Part shown: piece after piece, positions 46,903 through 56,455 of the stretch | Layout: the number at the start of each line of letters is the position of its first letter | How positions within the stretch are numbered: the stretch's first letter is position 1 | NCBI GenBank assembly: GCA_019614645.1 | Contig: JABWDB010000001.1 | Coordinates: 21,679,501 to 21,743,500 of the forward strand | Origin: Stratiolaelaps scimitus | Lineage: Eukaryota > Arthropoda > Arachnida > Mesostigmata > Laelapidae | DNA: 64,000 bases | Direction: 5' to 3' | Notes under the pieces: model-generated | The model's database searches: none | What the model was told of the DNA's origin: nothing | Seen by the model: the letters and a program-made list of their open reading frames with translations, nothing else | Translations under genes and position numbers: made by a program

Positions 46903-47154
46903 CTATTCAGAGGTCATAGCACCAGTTCTGTAGAAATCTTGATCGATTTCCGCCATCTTCCTTCTCTCCCATATGCTGAGGAACTCTCCGGCTTTCGGAT
47001 TCCCACAGCCTCGGCCACAGTCCGTCGTCCTACGTCGCAGTATTAAATATAATATCGGCACCCGTAGCAACAACACCATAAATATTGTGGTAAGTGAAAC
47101 TAGATATAATAATTCATATTTAGACGTCGGTTTGAAGTCGAAGCTGAAGTTCAT
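46903..47154 (-). CDS. Candidate small membrane protein, 83 residues
   Basis: A complete minus-strand ORF from ATG (47154) to TAG. The N terminus MNFSFDFKPTSKYELL is polar. Residues 15-39 are hydrophobic (LVSLTTIFMVLLL, then RVPILYLIL), followed by RRRTTDCGRGCGNPKAGE, a basic and cysteine-bearing turn, and a charged tail SIWERRKMAEIDQD ending TGAMTSE. One membrane span followed by a basic cluster and a helical tail is a sensible small membrane protein. The frame is also open upstream of the ATG to a TAG, with AKAYAEQAAA-like sequence, so a spliced upstream exon is possible. Against it, the plus strand is open over the same bases and has a good GTG/GTAAGT donor at 47089. No family is recognised. 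Confidence 0.35.
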   Translation of the reverse strand: MNFSFDFKPTSKYELLYLVSLTTIFMVLLLRVPILYLILRRRTTDCGRGCGNPKAGEFLSIWERRKMAEIDQDFYRTGAMTSE

Positions 47155-47221
47155 TGCAGCAGCTTGTTCAGCATATGCTTTGCTCTTTTGTCTAGCTATC
47201 TATAGTGTAACGTTTTGCTAA

Positions 47222-47326
47222 AAGCATACGATCCGTTTAGTTAAATCGCCAAACAGTCAGTATGTCCGTAATCGCCAAACAGTAAGCATACGATCCGTTT
47301 AGTTAAATCGCCAAACAGTCAGTATG
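47222..47326. repeat. Direct 43-bp duplication
   Basis: Bases 47222-47264 and 47284-47326 are identical, offset by 62 bases. A shorter third piece (ATCGCCAAACAGTAA) lies between them, so the locus looks like a two-step tandem duplication. Confidence 0.9.
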
Positions 47327-48227
47327 CACCTGTTCGAACTGTAAGATCAAGTTGTTAAAGCAAATTCCTTGCTAATTGTATATATACAACTATTGTATCA
47401 CATTTGCATTTGCCAGACTCCAAATAACTCGCTCCCTCTTTCGGACTTAGTAAGAAGTACCCTCTAATAATTGAATTCGCTTTGCTTTAGAGCTATTGAG
47501 CTATTGAGTTCTTTCTTTCGTTGTAAAATTGTGTATGATTTTATTACTCTCTAGCCTCTCTCCGATTTGTCGTTAGTTGTCTATGGTATATGGACAACCG
47601 TCACTTCTGGCCAGCACATTTCCGATGTTAGCTATTGATTGATGTTGAAGCTTATCTTCGTGGCCCTAGATCGCTCCTGTAATAGTATTACCCCAGCCGG
47701 AAGTGAGCAAGGATAGGACATATTATTAATGTAAAGGTTTCGGAACACTCTTTTTGACCTGCTCTGTCAATCGAAGACTTTACATCTGTCCCTAGATGCA
47801 GTTAAATGATGACCACGACTATGATACCATTCGGACGAGAGGTACAGCCCGAGAAACCCAGCATAAGACAACAGCAAGCGAAAATTCTGCCTTTAGAGTT
47901 TCCCCACTGGTTTCATGCCACATTATTTTGTAAAAAGTAAGAAATCCCTTTCATAGCAAATTCGTAAATTGCCGACCGTACCGTATTTTACTTCGATGTG
48001 GACCACGGGAATGAACGGTGAGCTCATTCAGTTAATAACATCATCCGAATTAAAGGCTCGACCTCACAACAAAGTGAACACATATTTTCGATATGACGAA
48101 CAACCCCACAATATTATAATGAACGAATTTGCTGGGCGCGGACTGCATGTTGTCCTGTTTGCTGTCTAAATGGATAACCAGAAAGATAGATGCGCTCGTG
48201 ATTGACACACGTGGTACATTGAGTCAG
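47327..48227. other. Unassigned DNA
   Basis: No supported gene. A weak resemblance to the family B SINE tail (CAGTTAAATGATG) near 47.8 kb was not strong enough to call. Confidence 0.5.
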
Positions 48228-48275
48228 TCGGGCCCGGTGGTGGGTTCGTGTATGGTGGATTCGTGTGCGCCTAAA
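48228..48275 (+). mobile_element. SINE family B, 5' fragment
   Basis: GGGCCCGGTGGTGGGTTCG and GGATTCGTGTGCGCC match the head of the copy at 61805 (AGCCCGGTGGTGTGGTG...TTCGTGTGCGCC). The rest of the element is missing. Confidence 0.6.
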
Positions 48276-48607
48276 AATTAAGGGAATATTTACGCGCATT
48301 TAGTCGTCGCCGCTATATTGGCGGAAGCTCATTTGCCTTGCATGGCCTTCCTTTCATGCAAAACGATTGCTCTGCATTAAAGGCCTTTATTTACAGCGAG
48401 TATCATGAGCATCTCAAAACTGTTCACCTACTCCCAACGTAGATGCACTCCTGTGTTTAATCTCCATTTGTCGATATCGCAGAAAACTTTGGTATCGAAT
48501 TATGCACAACAGCTGTGCTCATAACCATCGTATCGTCTCCATCAAAGACTGACATAAATATACGAGGGAGCTCACTTTATATAGATATATCGATAACTTA
48601 TATAACC

Positions 48608-48700
48608 GTCAGAGCGGTGGCCTGAACGGCTAAGTCTCTAGCAGTAAAAAGCCGGGAGTCGCGGGTTCGAGTCCCGCGAAGGGAATTCACTCAGTGTATG
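48608..48700 (+). mobile_element. tRNA-derived SINE head, family A (tRNA-Leu/Ser-like)
   Basis: A-box-like TGGCCTGAACGG at 48618-48629, then CAGTAAAAAGCCGGGAG, and a perfect T-arm GCGGG-TTCGAGT-CCCGC at 48661-48677 containing the B-box. It most resembles a long-variable-arm tRNA. No acceptor stem pairs around it and the anticodon arm does not fold, so it is a SINE head or tRNA relic, not a functional tRNA gene. The AAAAAGCCGG segment ties it to the copies at 40596 and 43900. Confidence 0.65.
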
Positions 48701-48980
48701 ACAGGGGAAATCTTGCAAAAAGAGGTGCACAGCGCTGTGTTTGACGATTTCGCTGAAGTTTTTAGATAAGCAAAAGTTTGCTCGGAAATTATTAACAAGG
48801 TTAATCGACGATAAAGCTACACGTGGAAAGGGAGACCGCTACATACCAAAACAGACAATTTCTAGTCTCGCGTTGAATTATTAAAACGACTACGTAAGAG
48901 GAGCACGTGTGTGCCAAAGCAGACCTTACAGGGTGAACGTTGTGGGTTCAGATTTATATGATGTTTCCAGTAACTATGAA

Positions 48981-49015
<35 letters not shown>

Positions 49016-50720
49016 AGAAACGAGTTTCAGCCAAAGCAGAGCCAACTCACCTCCGAAGTTGAACACAATGGCAAGATCAGAAATGGGTCCAGATTTCAAT
49101 TCAAGACCTGGGATGCCTCCATGTTAGAAATAGCACCATAGAACAAGCTGAATCATAGGAAAAGGTGAGTGATAGATGATGTGATGTAGCATCACAGGGC
49201 TCCACAGCGTGTTCTCTCAGAATCCATTGCACGTTGAAGTCCCAGGCGATAAGGCACCTCGGACGCAGATTTTCCTGAAAGAAACGCAGTGGGGGTTCTG
49301 CCGTGCCCGAAAAACAGAGCCGACTTCAGTCGGATCAAACATATGTGCAAACTGATGAAAAAAACGATCTGTGATAGAAGTATAGTATATCACGAACAAC
49401 GAAGGCAACACTTTTTTCACAAACTCAACGTATGACGATGAAGACCATTGTGAGATGGCAGAGATCAGCATAATATTATATAATCATGTTCTACGTGAGG
49501 AGTCAACGATGGCTGCTTTCATTATCTGTCTTCATCGACTACTAAACGATGTAAGAAAAAAATAGGGAAATTTGTGCCATTTGTATATAATTCGATTTTA
49601 ATTTCCTGTCAGAGTGCTATTTGGCCAGACTAAGAATAAGCGCTTGCAAAATAGAATATGTAGTAATAGTGACAATAGTAATAATAGCACGTCTAATTAG
49701 TGCCCATTATCTTCGTTTCGTTACGAACTCGTCCTGAAAGAAGCTCTTATGGATAACTTAAGCGCACAGATAAATGTAAGCTCAAGTGATATGCGACGAG
49801 TACCTTTGTCCATATCGTAGAATATGATAGAATGGTTCGTTTAGGCAGTACTTTCGGCGGCACCTGGTGACGTTGTGTTAACGTCAGGGCATCGAAGATC
49901 CTGTAGTCGTTGAAAGGACAGGCCAATCCGTGCAGCCGATCGCTGAGTAAGGCAATCCGCGAACAGACTTGCTGGATCATCTAGCCTAGTTAGGTTTGGT
50001 ATTAGCCGCTGATCCATGCAACCCTCATGACTTTCTACACAAGGGATTCTAGAATACTCTAGAAGTTGTCCTTTAATAATCTAGCCCATTATGGCCCTTC
50101 CGAGATCCTGCCTCATGGTCATATTTACTTCACCCAAATGGGATCTGCACACATCAGCGGGGCACAATTGTTAGCCATCATATCTAATTGTATGTATGTG
50201 TTGTTGCTTGTTTGACTGCATGCCATATATAATATGATGTATAAACAGTTGCTTGCTGACACATTGTCCGGGTACGCCAATCCGTTCCCGTGCATAAGCA
50301 CGCCAAGTATAATCATGCATGGTGAATATCTATATCTGCATGTGTACTTCTCCTAAGCTATATTATGCCTTTCTGCAGTCGTCTCTGTGTCCGAATACAT
50401 GAACTGGAGCGGATTCGGACTCTCCGTGTACCAAGGAGTGTCGCATATATGCATCTGAATACAATTCGGCTAAGAGTGCTCGCACCAAATGGCGACGACT
50501 TTGTGTTTCATTAACTGCTGTTGCTGATGCGATATTTATGACGTGTTTGCGACGTCTGTTCCTGTTGTGTTCGAGTCGAGGTATATCACTGGCAAACTGT
50601 TGCATAACTGGCAAAAGTGAAGCGGGCTGAAGTGAGACGTGCGGCTGGAGCACCATAATAGACCTCTCTAAGAACGTAGAGGGAACTCCACAAAGAAACA
50701 GCACGGTCTGATGACCTTAC
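48701..50720. other. Unassigned DNA
   Basis: A very good plus donor (AAAAG/GTGAGT) near 49.16 kb has no open frame behind it. The minus frame at 49747-49980 is open but unmatched. TA repeat at 48984-49012. Confidence 0.45.
48984..49012. repeat. (TA)n microsatellite
   Basis: About 14 TA units. Confidence 0.95.
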
Positions 50721-50907
50721 TTCCAGTGGTATTGTTATTGTCTTGAGTAATTTCTCATTTTCCACGACACTTAGGAGCAACCGAGCAATCAGGGTCTTAT
50801 CGCACAGGTTGTCCTTCATGCAAACTATGTACTGTTGACGCTTAGCCTTAATGATAAGCCGCTTATTAACCAGTACCACCACGGTTGAGTAGCCACTAAA
50901 AAACCGC
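50721..50907 (-). CDS. Candidate internal coding exon, function unknown
   Basis: On the minus strand, CGTTTCAACTTGTAG (acceptor) is followed by 187 bases open in one frame: RFFSGYSTVVVLVNKR, LIIKAKRQQYIVCMK, DNLCDKTLIARLLL and SVVENEKLLKTITIPLE, ending GAA/GTAAGG. The pattern of beta-strand-like VVVLVNKRLIIKA and a following helix looks like a folded globular domain, but I recognise no family. It starts by completing a codon and ends in phase 0. The frame is open beyond both splice sites (50586-50990), so the limits are tentative. Confidence 0.4.
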
Positions 50908-53230
50908 CTACAAGTTGAAACGGTGACATCTATACGACAAAGTTGTCGATCTTTTCGCGTCCCGGTATAATAATAATCGACGAGAAGCAATTGAATCTAG
51001 CGATAATGTCAAGAGAAAATGCGTACCGTCATGATGCCGTAGCAGAAAACCCTGGTCGTCAATCGCCCAGCCACCTTGCCAGCCCCGTATGTCTGACAGC
51101 AGCAGCTCCACTAATGGCATCACCTATAAACAGGCTGGTAGATAAGACGAAAAGCTACTTACCTTGGTCTCTCTCTGTCTTCGCCATTTCCTGGAGGCTA
51201 TTGGCGGGAATTAGCGTCAATGCAGTCATTCCATGCTTTTATATATCGAATATTCGCCTTGCTACTATTAATAGTGTTCCGGCACTTACACACCCTATCT
51301 CAGGAGCTACTGGATTATCGGGTTCTATGAACCGGCCATTGGATGGCACAGTTACTTTCAGTAATAATTTATTTCTGCCTTACACTACCTATATTCTTTG
51401 CTGAATATTTTGTCTGTGTTTTTTTGTGAATCTCTCCCCCTTTCTTCAATATTGACTAAATAAAGATAATTGTTTTTCTACACGTCATATTTACTTTTTA
51501 ATATGTATCTGCTATATGACGGCATATTACATATCACCCACGTCCGCCGTCGACAGAGCTCCCGCTCCACCGTGTGAATAACGTGTCACCTTGACAAGAT
51601 ATCAAAATAAGTTATTGGATTTGTTAGTACTCTTGTGGGAAGGAGGTGCCACTCTTCAACACTATTGTAGATTCTATTGTTATCCTTAATGCGGCTTTCT
51701 GCCTTTTTATGTCTGTTTTTATAATAGCCGTCATAGATAAAATGGACGAGCGACCTCGAACGTTGCGGCCTGATATTACACTTAGCCATCCGGGTTGCTT
51801 CGAAGAAGGGTAGATCATTTCATCCTTCTGTAGACACGTATTTCGCTTCTACACAGGACGATGCCAATTTTATTTTACAAGAACCTGGAGCAGAAGAAAA
51901 GCTTAACAAGATGTGTCCAACTAGACAATTACGAAGGTACGTGGACTAGCGTGATCGAAGTACATTTAAATCATCATGTCGTGTCAAGGCAAATGACCAC
52001 AACTCAGATCTCCTCCCACAGCTGTAAAACAATAGTACCACCATTTAGCAAAATATATCATATAGCAAAGTAAGTTGCTTGGAAACAATCGTTTCTAGTT
52101 CTTGGCAAAATGTGTAGTTTCCACTCCTTAAAAATATGTGTCTACCTCGGAAATCTCACCGTTTATAACGGGTAGCACTCGCCTAGTTTCCGTAGAACAG
52201 ATATTCTAGACCTTTACAAAATAATCTGCAAAAGGCCATAGTATAGGTTCCGATGTCGTTAGCTAAATTGAAGTGTGCCGCGAGTTATAGACACGACGGA
52301 GGACCCCTGAGAGAAAATAGTCCTTCAGAAAGTCGTCCAGTTGTTTACTGCAGCGTCCTATTTGAAAAATTACTTACTCAGGTGAACTGCCAGTGGTAGA
52401 GAAATTCCACCTATGATGATGTTAATGCGCTAAACGAATAGAGACTAGCTGAATTCCAATATAAGATCAAATAAGATAGCTATACCCGGAAGGCTCAATG
52501 GCCTGTCTAATTTCTTAGGGAAGTTTCTCGATACCGCGACACGAAAATGTGCTATGCCTGTATTCGACGAGCATTCATTTGTATCCACTGTCTATCTGAT
52601 CACTCGTTTTCTCTATCCTCGTCATAGGTGTTGTGTTACATATATATGTGCAATGAGTTACACGTGTGTATGTCCTGTGCCATATGGCACAGGGCAATTG
52701 CGCTTTTCAGACTCTATGCTTGTTGAACCGCGCGCTTGCACCACCTGAGCAGCACATTGTGGATTTGTTGAAGGGAACTTCGCTCTCATTTGTATACGGC
52801 GGACCCCTACACATAAAAACGTCCCTAAATTCAAGCTAAGTCTCTAGAGGGTTCGTCCATTCCATTTGGAACCTGGTAACACTATTACTGCCAACACTCT
52901 GAAGATCATCATCATCATCATTTCTTTGCTGCAAGCTAAAACTTTAGCGGGACTTCTATATGTTTGCATTGTATTGTACTTAATGAAAATTTAACTGCTT
53001 ACGAAGTCCCCATAATATCGATACGTATGTGCGGATGCAAAGAAAGTCGTCAATCAAGATGTCTTCACTTATGATGTTTTTGCCAGAAAATCATTACGAC
53101 GTATGGATCCGCTAGCCTTCAGATAGGAATTTTGTTAAGAAAAGCAGACAGCCGCACGAAGCATTATAAACGGCTCTTGATTGTGAATACGCAAAGACGG
53201 CGGAATGCTATTCTTTTTGCTTTTTCGTAG
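50908..53230. other. Unassigned DNA
   Basis: A 153-codon plus frame at 50943-51404 is open, partly opposite a minus frame (50908-51123) that begins MMPLVELLLSDIRG; a leader exon of the 50721 candidate could lie there, but the phases do not match at the donor I can see. The rest is AT-rich and featureless apart from the palindrome at 52674. Confidence 0.4.
52674..52693. repeat. Perfect 20-bp palindrome
   Basis: CCTGTGCCATATGGCACAGG is its own reverse complement. It could be a dimeric protein-binding site or chance. Confidence 0.8.
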
Positions 53231-53326
53231 TTGTGCTATAACGCTGGAACGGTTGATAAGGCCACAAAGTCTGCCGGAGGATCAGAGCGTTTTTCCGAAT
53301 TAGACCGTCCGGAGAATGTTGAAATG
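53231..53326 (+). CDS. Candidate internal coding exon, function unknown
   Basis: An exceptionally strong acceptor (CTATTCTTTTTGCTTTTTCGTAG) is followed by exactly 32 open codons: LCYNAGTVDKATKSAGG, SERFSELDRPENVEM, then ATG/GTGAGA. It is phase 0 at both ends, with a hydrophilic natural-looking composition. The frame remains open ten codons beyond the donor and then becomes hydrophobic and stops. No domain is recognised; a link to transposase was considered and could not be supported. Confidence 0.38.
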
Positions 53327-55021
53327 GTGAGACGATTACTCCTCTTAGTTGTAAATTCGTTTTGGCTTTTTCACTAGCTCAGAGGAAAGGTGAAATGAAA
53401 GTAAAATGGACAAATCACTTGTTGAAATCGTATATACATTTTCCTTCCATGTTTGTCTTCCACAGCGGTTTCAGATGGCCCAATTGATGAAGAGCGGGCA
53501 TATTTTCTGAAACCATTGAGTTGTCAAAATTGTACCTCTCTGGCGTTGTCGCTTTCGATCGTTCGTTTTGTCAGGTGATTCCTAACGCGTAAGGTAATTT
53601 AACGTTGAATCAACACTGTTTCGTCAGCAAACCATATTCGAATTTATTTTTCTCTCGTCCTGTCAAGTCCTTGGTGGAAAGGTTTGAACAGACAGCCAAC
53701 AACTATATATTCCATGCTAATAACGAAAGCGTACTTCAGCTACATTCGGTCTACCGAGGTTGACTGAATCCGTTTGAAAGAGTGTCGCTTCGTTCTTTAT
53801 GCGGCGACCTGTAGTCTCGGGCAGAGATGACTTCTCATCTCAAGCCGGCCTAGTAGGCTTCTAATGGATGCAGATGAGGCATCCATTGGCTATGCTCGGC
53901 GCATACTCAATTTCATGCTCAAATCCCGCAGGCAAAGGAAGGCAAGCCTTCTGAGCATTCGCGCAGACATAGTCACGCTGTTACGAGGTCTTTCACTCGT
54001 GATCGACACTGTCAAGGGCAACAAAATGTAACTATCTGAGAGCCAGTACACTGCATTATGGAAATTTGATCAATTCACATAATTTATTCCACCCTATGTA
54101 GGAACGAATGACGCTTGTTATGGTGTCATAAGACGAGTACCTACATCACCTACACCGAATGTTATTCGAACGATTTTAATTCGAGGGCTCTCTCCTTCGA
54201 AGAAATATATCGAGTCACTTGGTTCGAATCTGTCATCCTCGCCCTCTAAAATGTTCCCCTAACAAATTCCCCATTGTCTCCCTCATCCCGTTATAATTCC
54301 TATTGTTGATTCCGACTAATGACATGCAATGACGCCCACCTAATGTCAGTCCCATGTTGGGGTCTCAGGCCGGGACCTTTTTGAGTTCGCAAGTAGAAAG
54401 GCGGTCTTGAGAATTGGCGATCACACGAGGAACACCGACTGGTCTCTCTGCTGTGAATCTCGGTGATGGATTGCCAGTTTGGATAGCACAACGTGCCAGA
54501 CTGACGCTCTGAGACAGGCTGTCGAGAGCAGAACGGGGCTGTCGCTATCAGCGGAATTCGTACGCAGGCTACTCCGTCTGAAGAATAGACCACCATAAAA
54601 AAGTGTAAAGTCGGAAAGTGGAAAATATACTCAAAATCCTCGGATATAAATTAAACTGAACGGTCAACGACAGTCACCAAGGTTTGAATAAATTGGCGAA
54701 ACTCAGGTAAGTATATAGCACTTATTCATATCATAAATGTGATATGCATATTCCATTTGGCAGCCGGAAATGAAAGTCGTACATGCTATCGTGCCTATGC
54801 ACGCCGTTTAGGCGTTAATCCACAAGTTACAGGGCCTTCATAAATGTCTGATTTCCCGTCTATATTTCAATATCCAAGAACGAAATGGCCCACTAAGAAG
54901 TTACTGCGTCGTCCACGCTCCCGACAAACACGGAACGCTTTGAGGAGAGAAGGACAGGCGCACTTGTGGCTGGTTACAAGATCGAGACCAGACAGTGTCG
55001 TTTATGCCTGGCTTTCAGCAT
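53327..55021. other. Unassigned DNA
   Basis: A strong plus donor CAG/GTAAGT near 54.71 kb follows a short open segment (SHQGLNKLAKL) with a poor acceptor. A minus frame at 54300-54596 is unmatched. No gene is called. Confidence 0.45.
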
Positions 55022-55135
55022 TTCTACCCATCAGACACTTCTCGGCGCTCGTCCGTATGATACCATTACTAGGAGAAATCTCCATGGGAGCAAAAATCCA
55101 CACCTCGCTGAGGGCCCAGCAGGACTTGCAAATGT
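55022..55135 (-). mobile_element. SINE family C, minus-strand copy
   Basis: Read on the minus strand: CAAGTCCTGC, TCAGCGAGGTGTGGATTTTT, GCTCCCATGG, CGCCGAGAAGTGTCT and GATGGGTAGAA, in the same order and spacing as the copy at 56029-56225. Confidence 0.6.
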
Positions 55136-56028
55136 TATAAATAGCAAAACCTATCACATAGTATAGGATACTTATTGCGTTTGTGGTTCAATAAGTGAAT
55201 CAAGGAGGTCGGGTCGAAATGAGCTGAAACAGAAAACCATATCAGTTACTTCATATTACGAATATCAACGGGTACCACCATATGCGTACACCATGTGTGC
55301 TATCATAACAGGCGCATAACAGAAGTGATTAAAAACAACCCCCATATATGAAGGCTGCTCAAACCTTCCGAGCTGCAATAGAGTAATGTTGTGTGCATTG
55401 TTAATAATTGTGATAATGTTTGCACAAGCGATTTGTTTTTATGCTGGCTGATTCCGTCAAATACGATCACTCGCCCCCCGATGTGGGGAAGGAATGGTTA
55501 ATCAATCTTGAACGCCACATCCCTCACCAAGTACTGGTGGCGTTCAATTAGAAATTAGGTGGCGAACTACAACGGAAAAATAATGAAACATGTTGTCAGT
55601 TGCACTGTCCCTGAGCTTCGAAACGCTTTGAATCTAAAGTATAGAGCGAGAGCGAAATAAATGACCACTCGATATCGCAGTGAACTAGAGTTAGAAGGCT
55701 TCCCATAAAGCACTCGTAGTGGCAATATGACCTGCTCATGCATTGTGTTTTCAATATATTAGATCGCAAATACCACTGAAGGGCAATTGGCTGACCCGGA
55801 GCGGTACCACGTAAACTTGTCCACCAGCGATCTATCTAGCTCGTACAACAAACTTTCCAAACATGCATAATCAATGTGTAAATTGTACCTCGCTACTACT
55901 GAACTATATTACTAACAACGCGAAATGAAAACACTTAGTTGTATAGGCGATGAAGGCAATGAAAAACGTGTCGCGAACATCCGTGTCATGATCTATTGAC
56001 TAAAGTTATTCCCGTGATGAGTCTCCGT
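55136..56028. other. Unassigned DNA
   Basis: AT-rich, with no supported frames or repeats. Confidence 0.5.
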
Positions 56029-56225
56029 TGTAGTCTAGACGGTAATGTCTGTAGTACCTGGAGACACAGATTGGATAAGTATGATGATTACTGGATATTG
56101 CAACCGGTTCAAATCCTGCCGTGTCTTCAGCGATGTGTGGATTTTTCCTCCCAAAATCTCTCGTTGTGACGCTGATATACGGGTAATAAGTGCCGAGACG
56201 TGTCTTCTAATGGGAGAAGGGCAGG
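56029..56225 (+). mobile_element. SINE family C, plus-strand copy
   Basis: A-box-like GTAGTCTAGACGGTAATG, B-box GGTTCAAATCC at 56106-56116, then CTTCAGCGATGTGTGGATTT, CTCCCAAAATCTC, GTGCCGAGACGTGTCT and ATGGGAGAAGG. The promoter boxes mark it as tRNA-derived. The second copy is at 55022-55135 on the opposite strand. Confidence 0.65.
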
Positions 56226-56402
56226 GAGCGTTCCAACCGGCAACGAAAACTCTTTGATTACAGGCTGAAAGTACAAACGAACTCGATATTCCCATTCTGT
56301 GTGCTGCATTGTATGTGTAATCTAGTCTACAATGAGTGCGAAGGGTGGAAAAATAACGGATGTTGATTTGAAATTCAACTTGATTTCGACGACTGAGAGT
56401 CG

Positions 56403-56455
56403 ATCTTACCGTCGAAGTTAAGTGTTGGCTGTGAGTCAGCTCGGAAAATATACTT
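56403..56455 (+). mobile_element. SINE family B, 3' fragment
   Basis: GAAGTTAAGTGTTGGCTGTGA followed by GTCAGCTCGGAAAAT matches the shared family B 3' domain. It lies about 180 bases downstream of the family C copy on the same strand. Confidence 0.6.

Noticed and set aside
48608..48700. Functional tRNA gene
   Set aside because: The T-arm is perfect, but no acceptor stem pairs and the anticodon arm does not fold. Related copies elsewhere show it is a SINE head.
49030..49161. Exon ending at the AAAAG/GTGAGT donor near 49.16 kb
   Set aside because: The donor is excellent, but every frame behind it has stops.
53231..53410. Transposase fragment at the 53.2 kb exon candidate
   Set aside because: A loose length match to mariner was considered, but none of the family's motifs is present.
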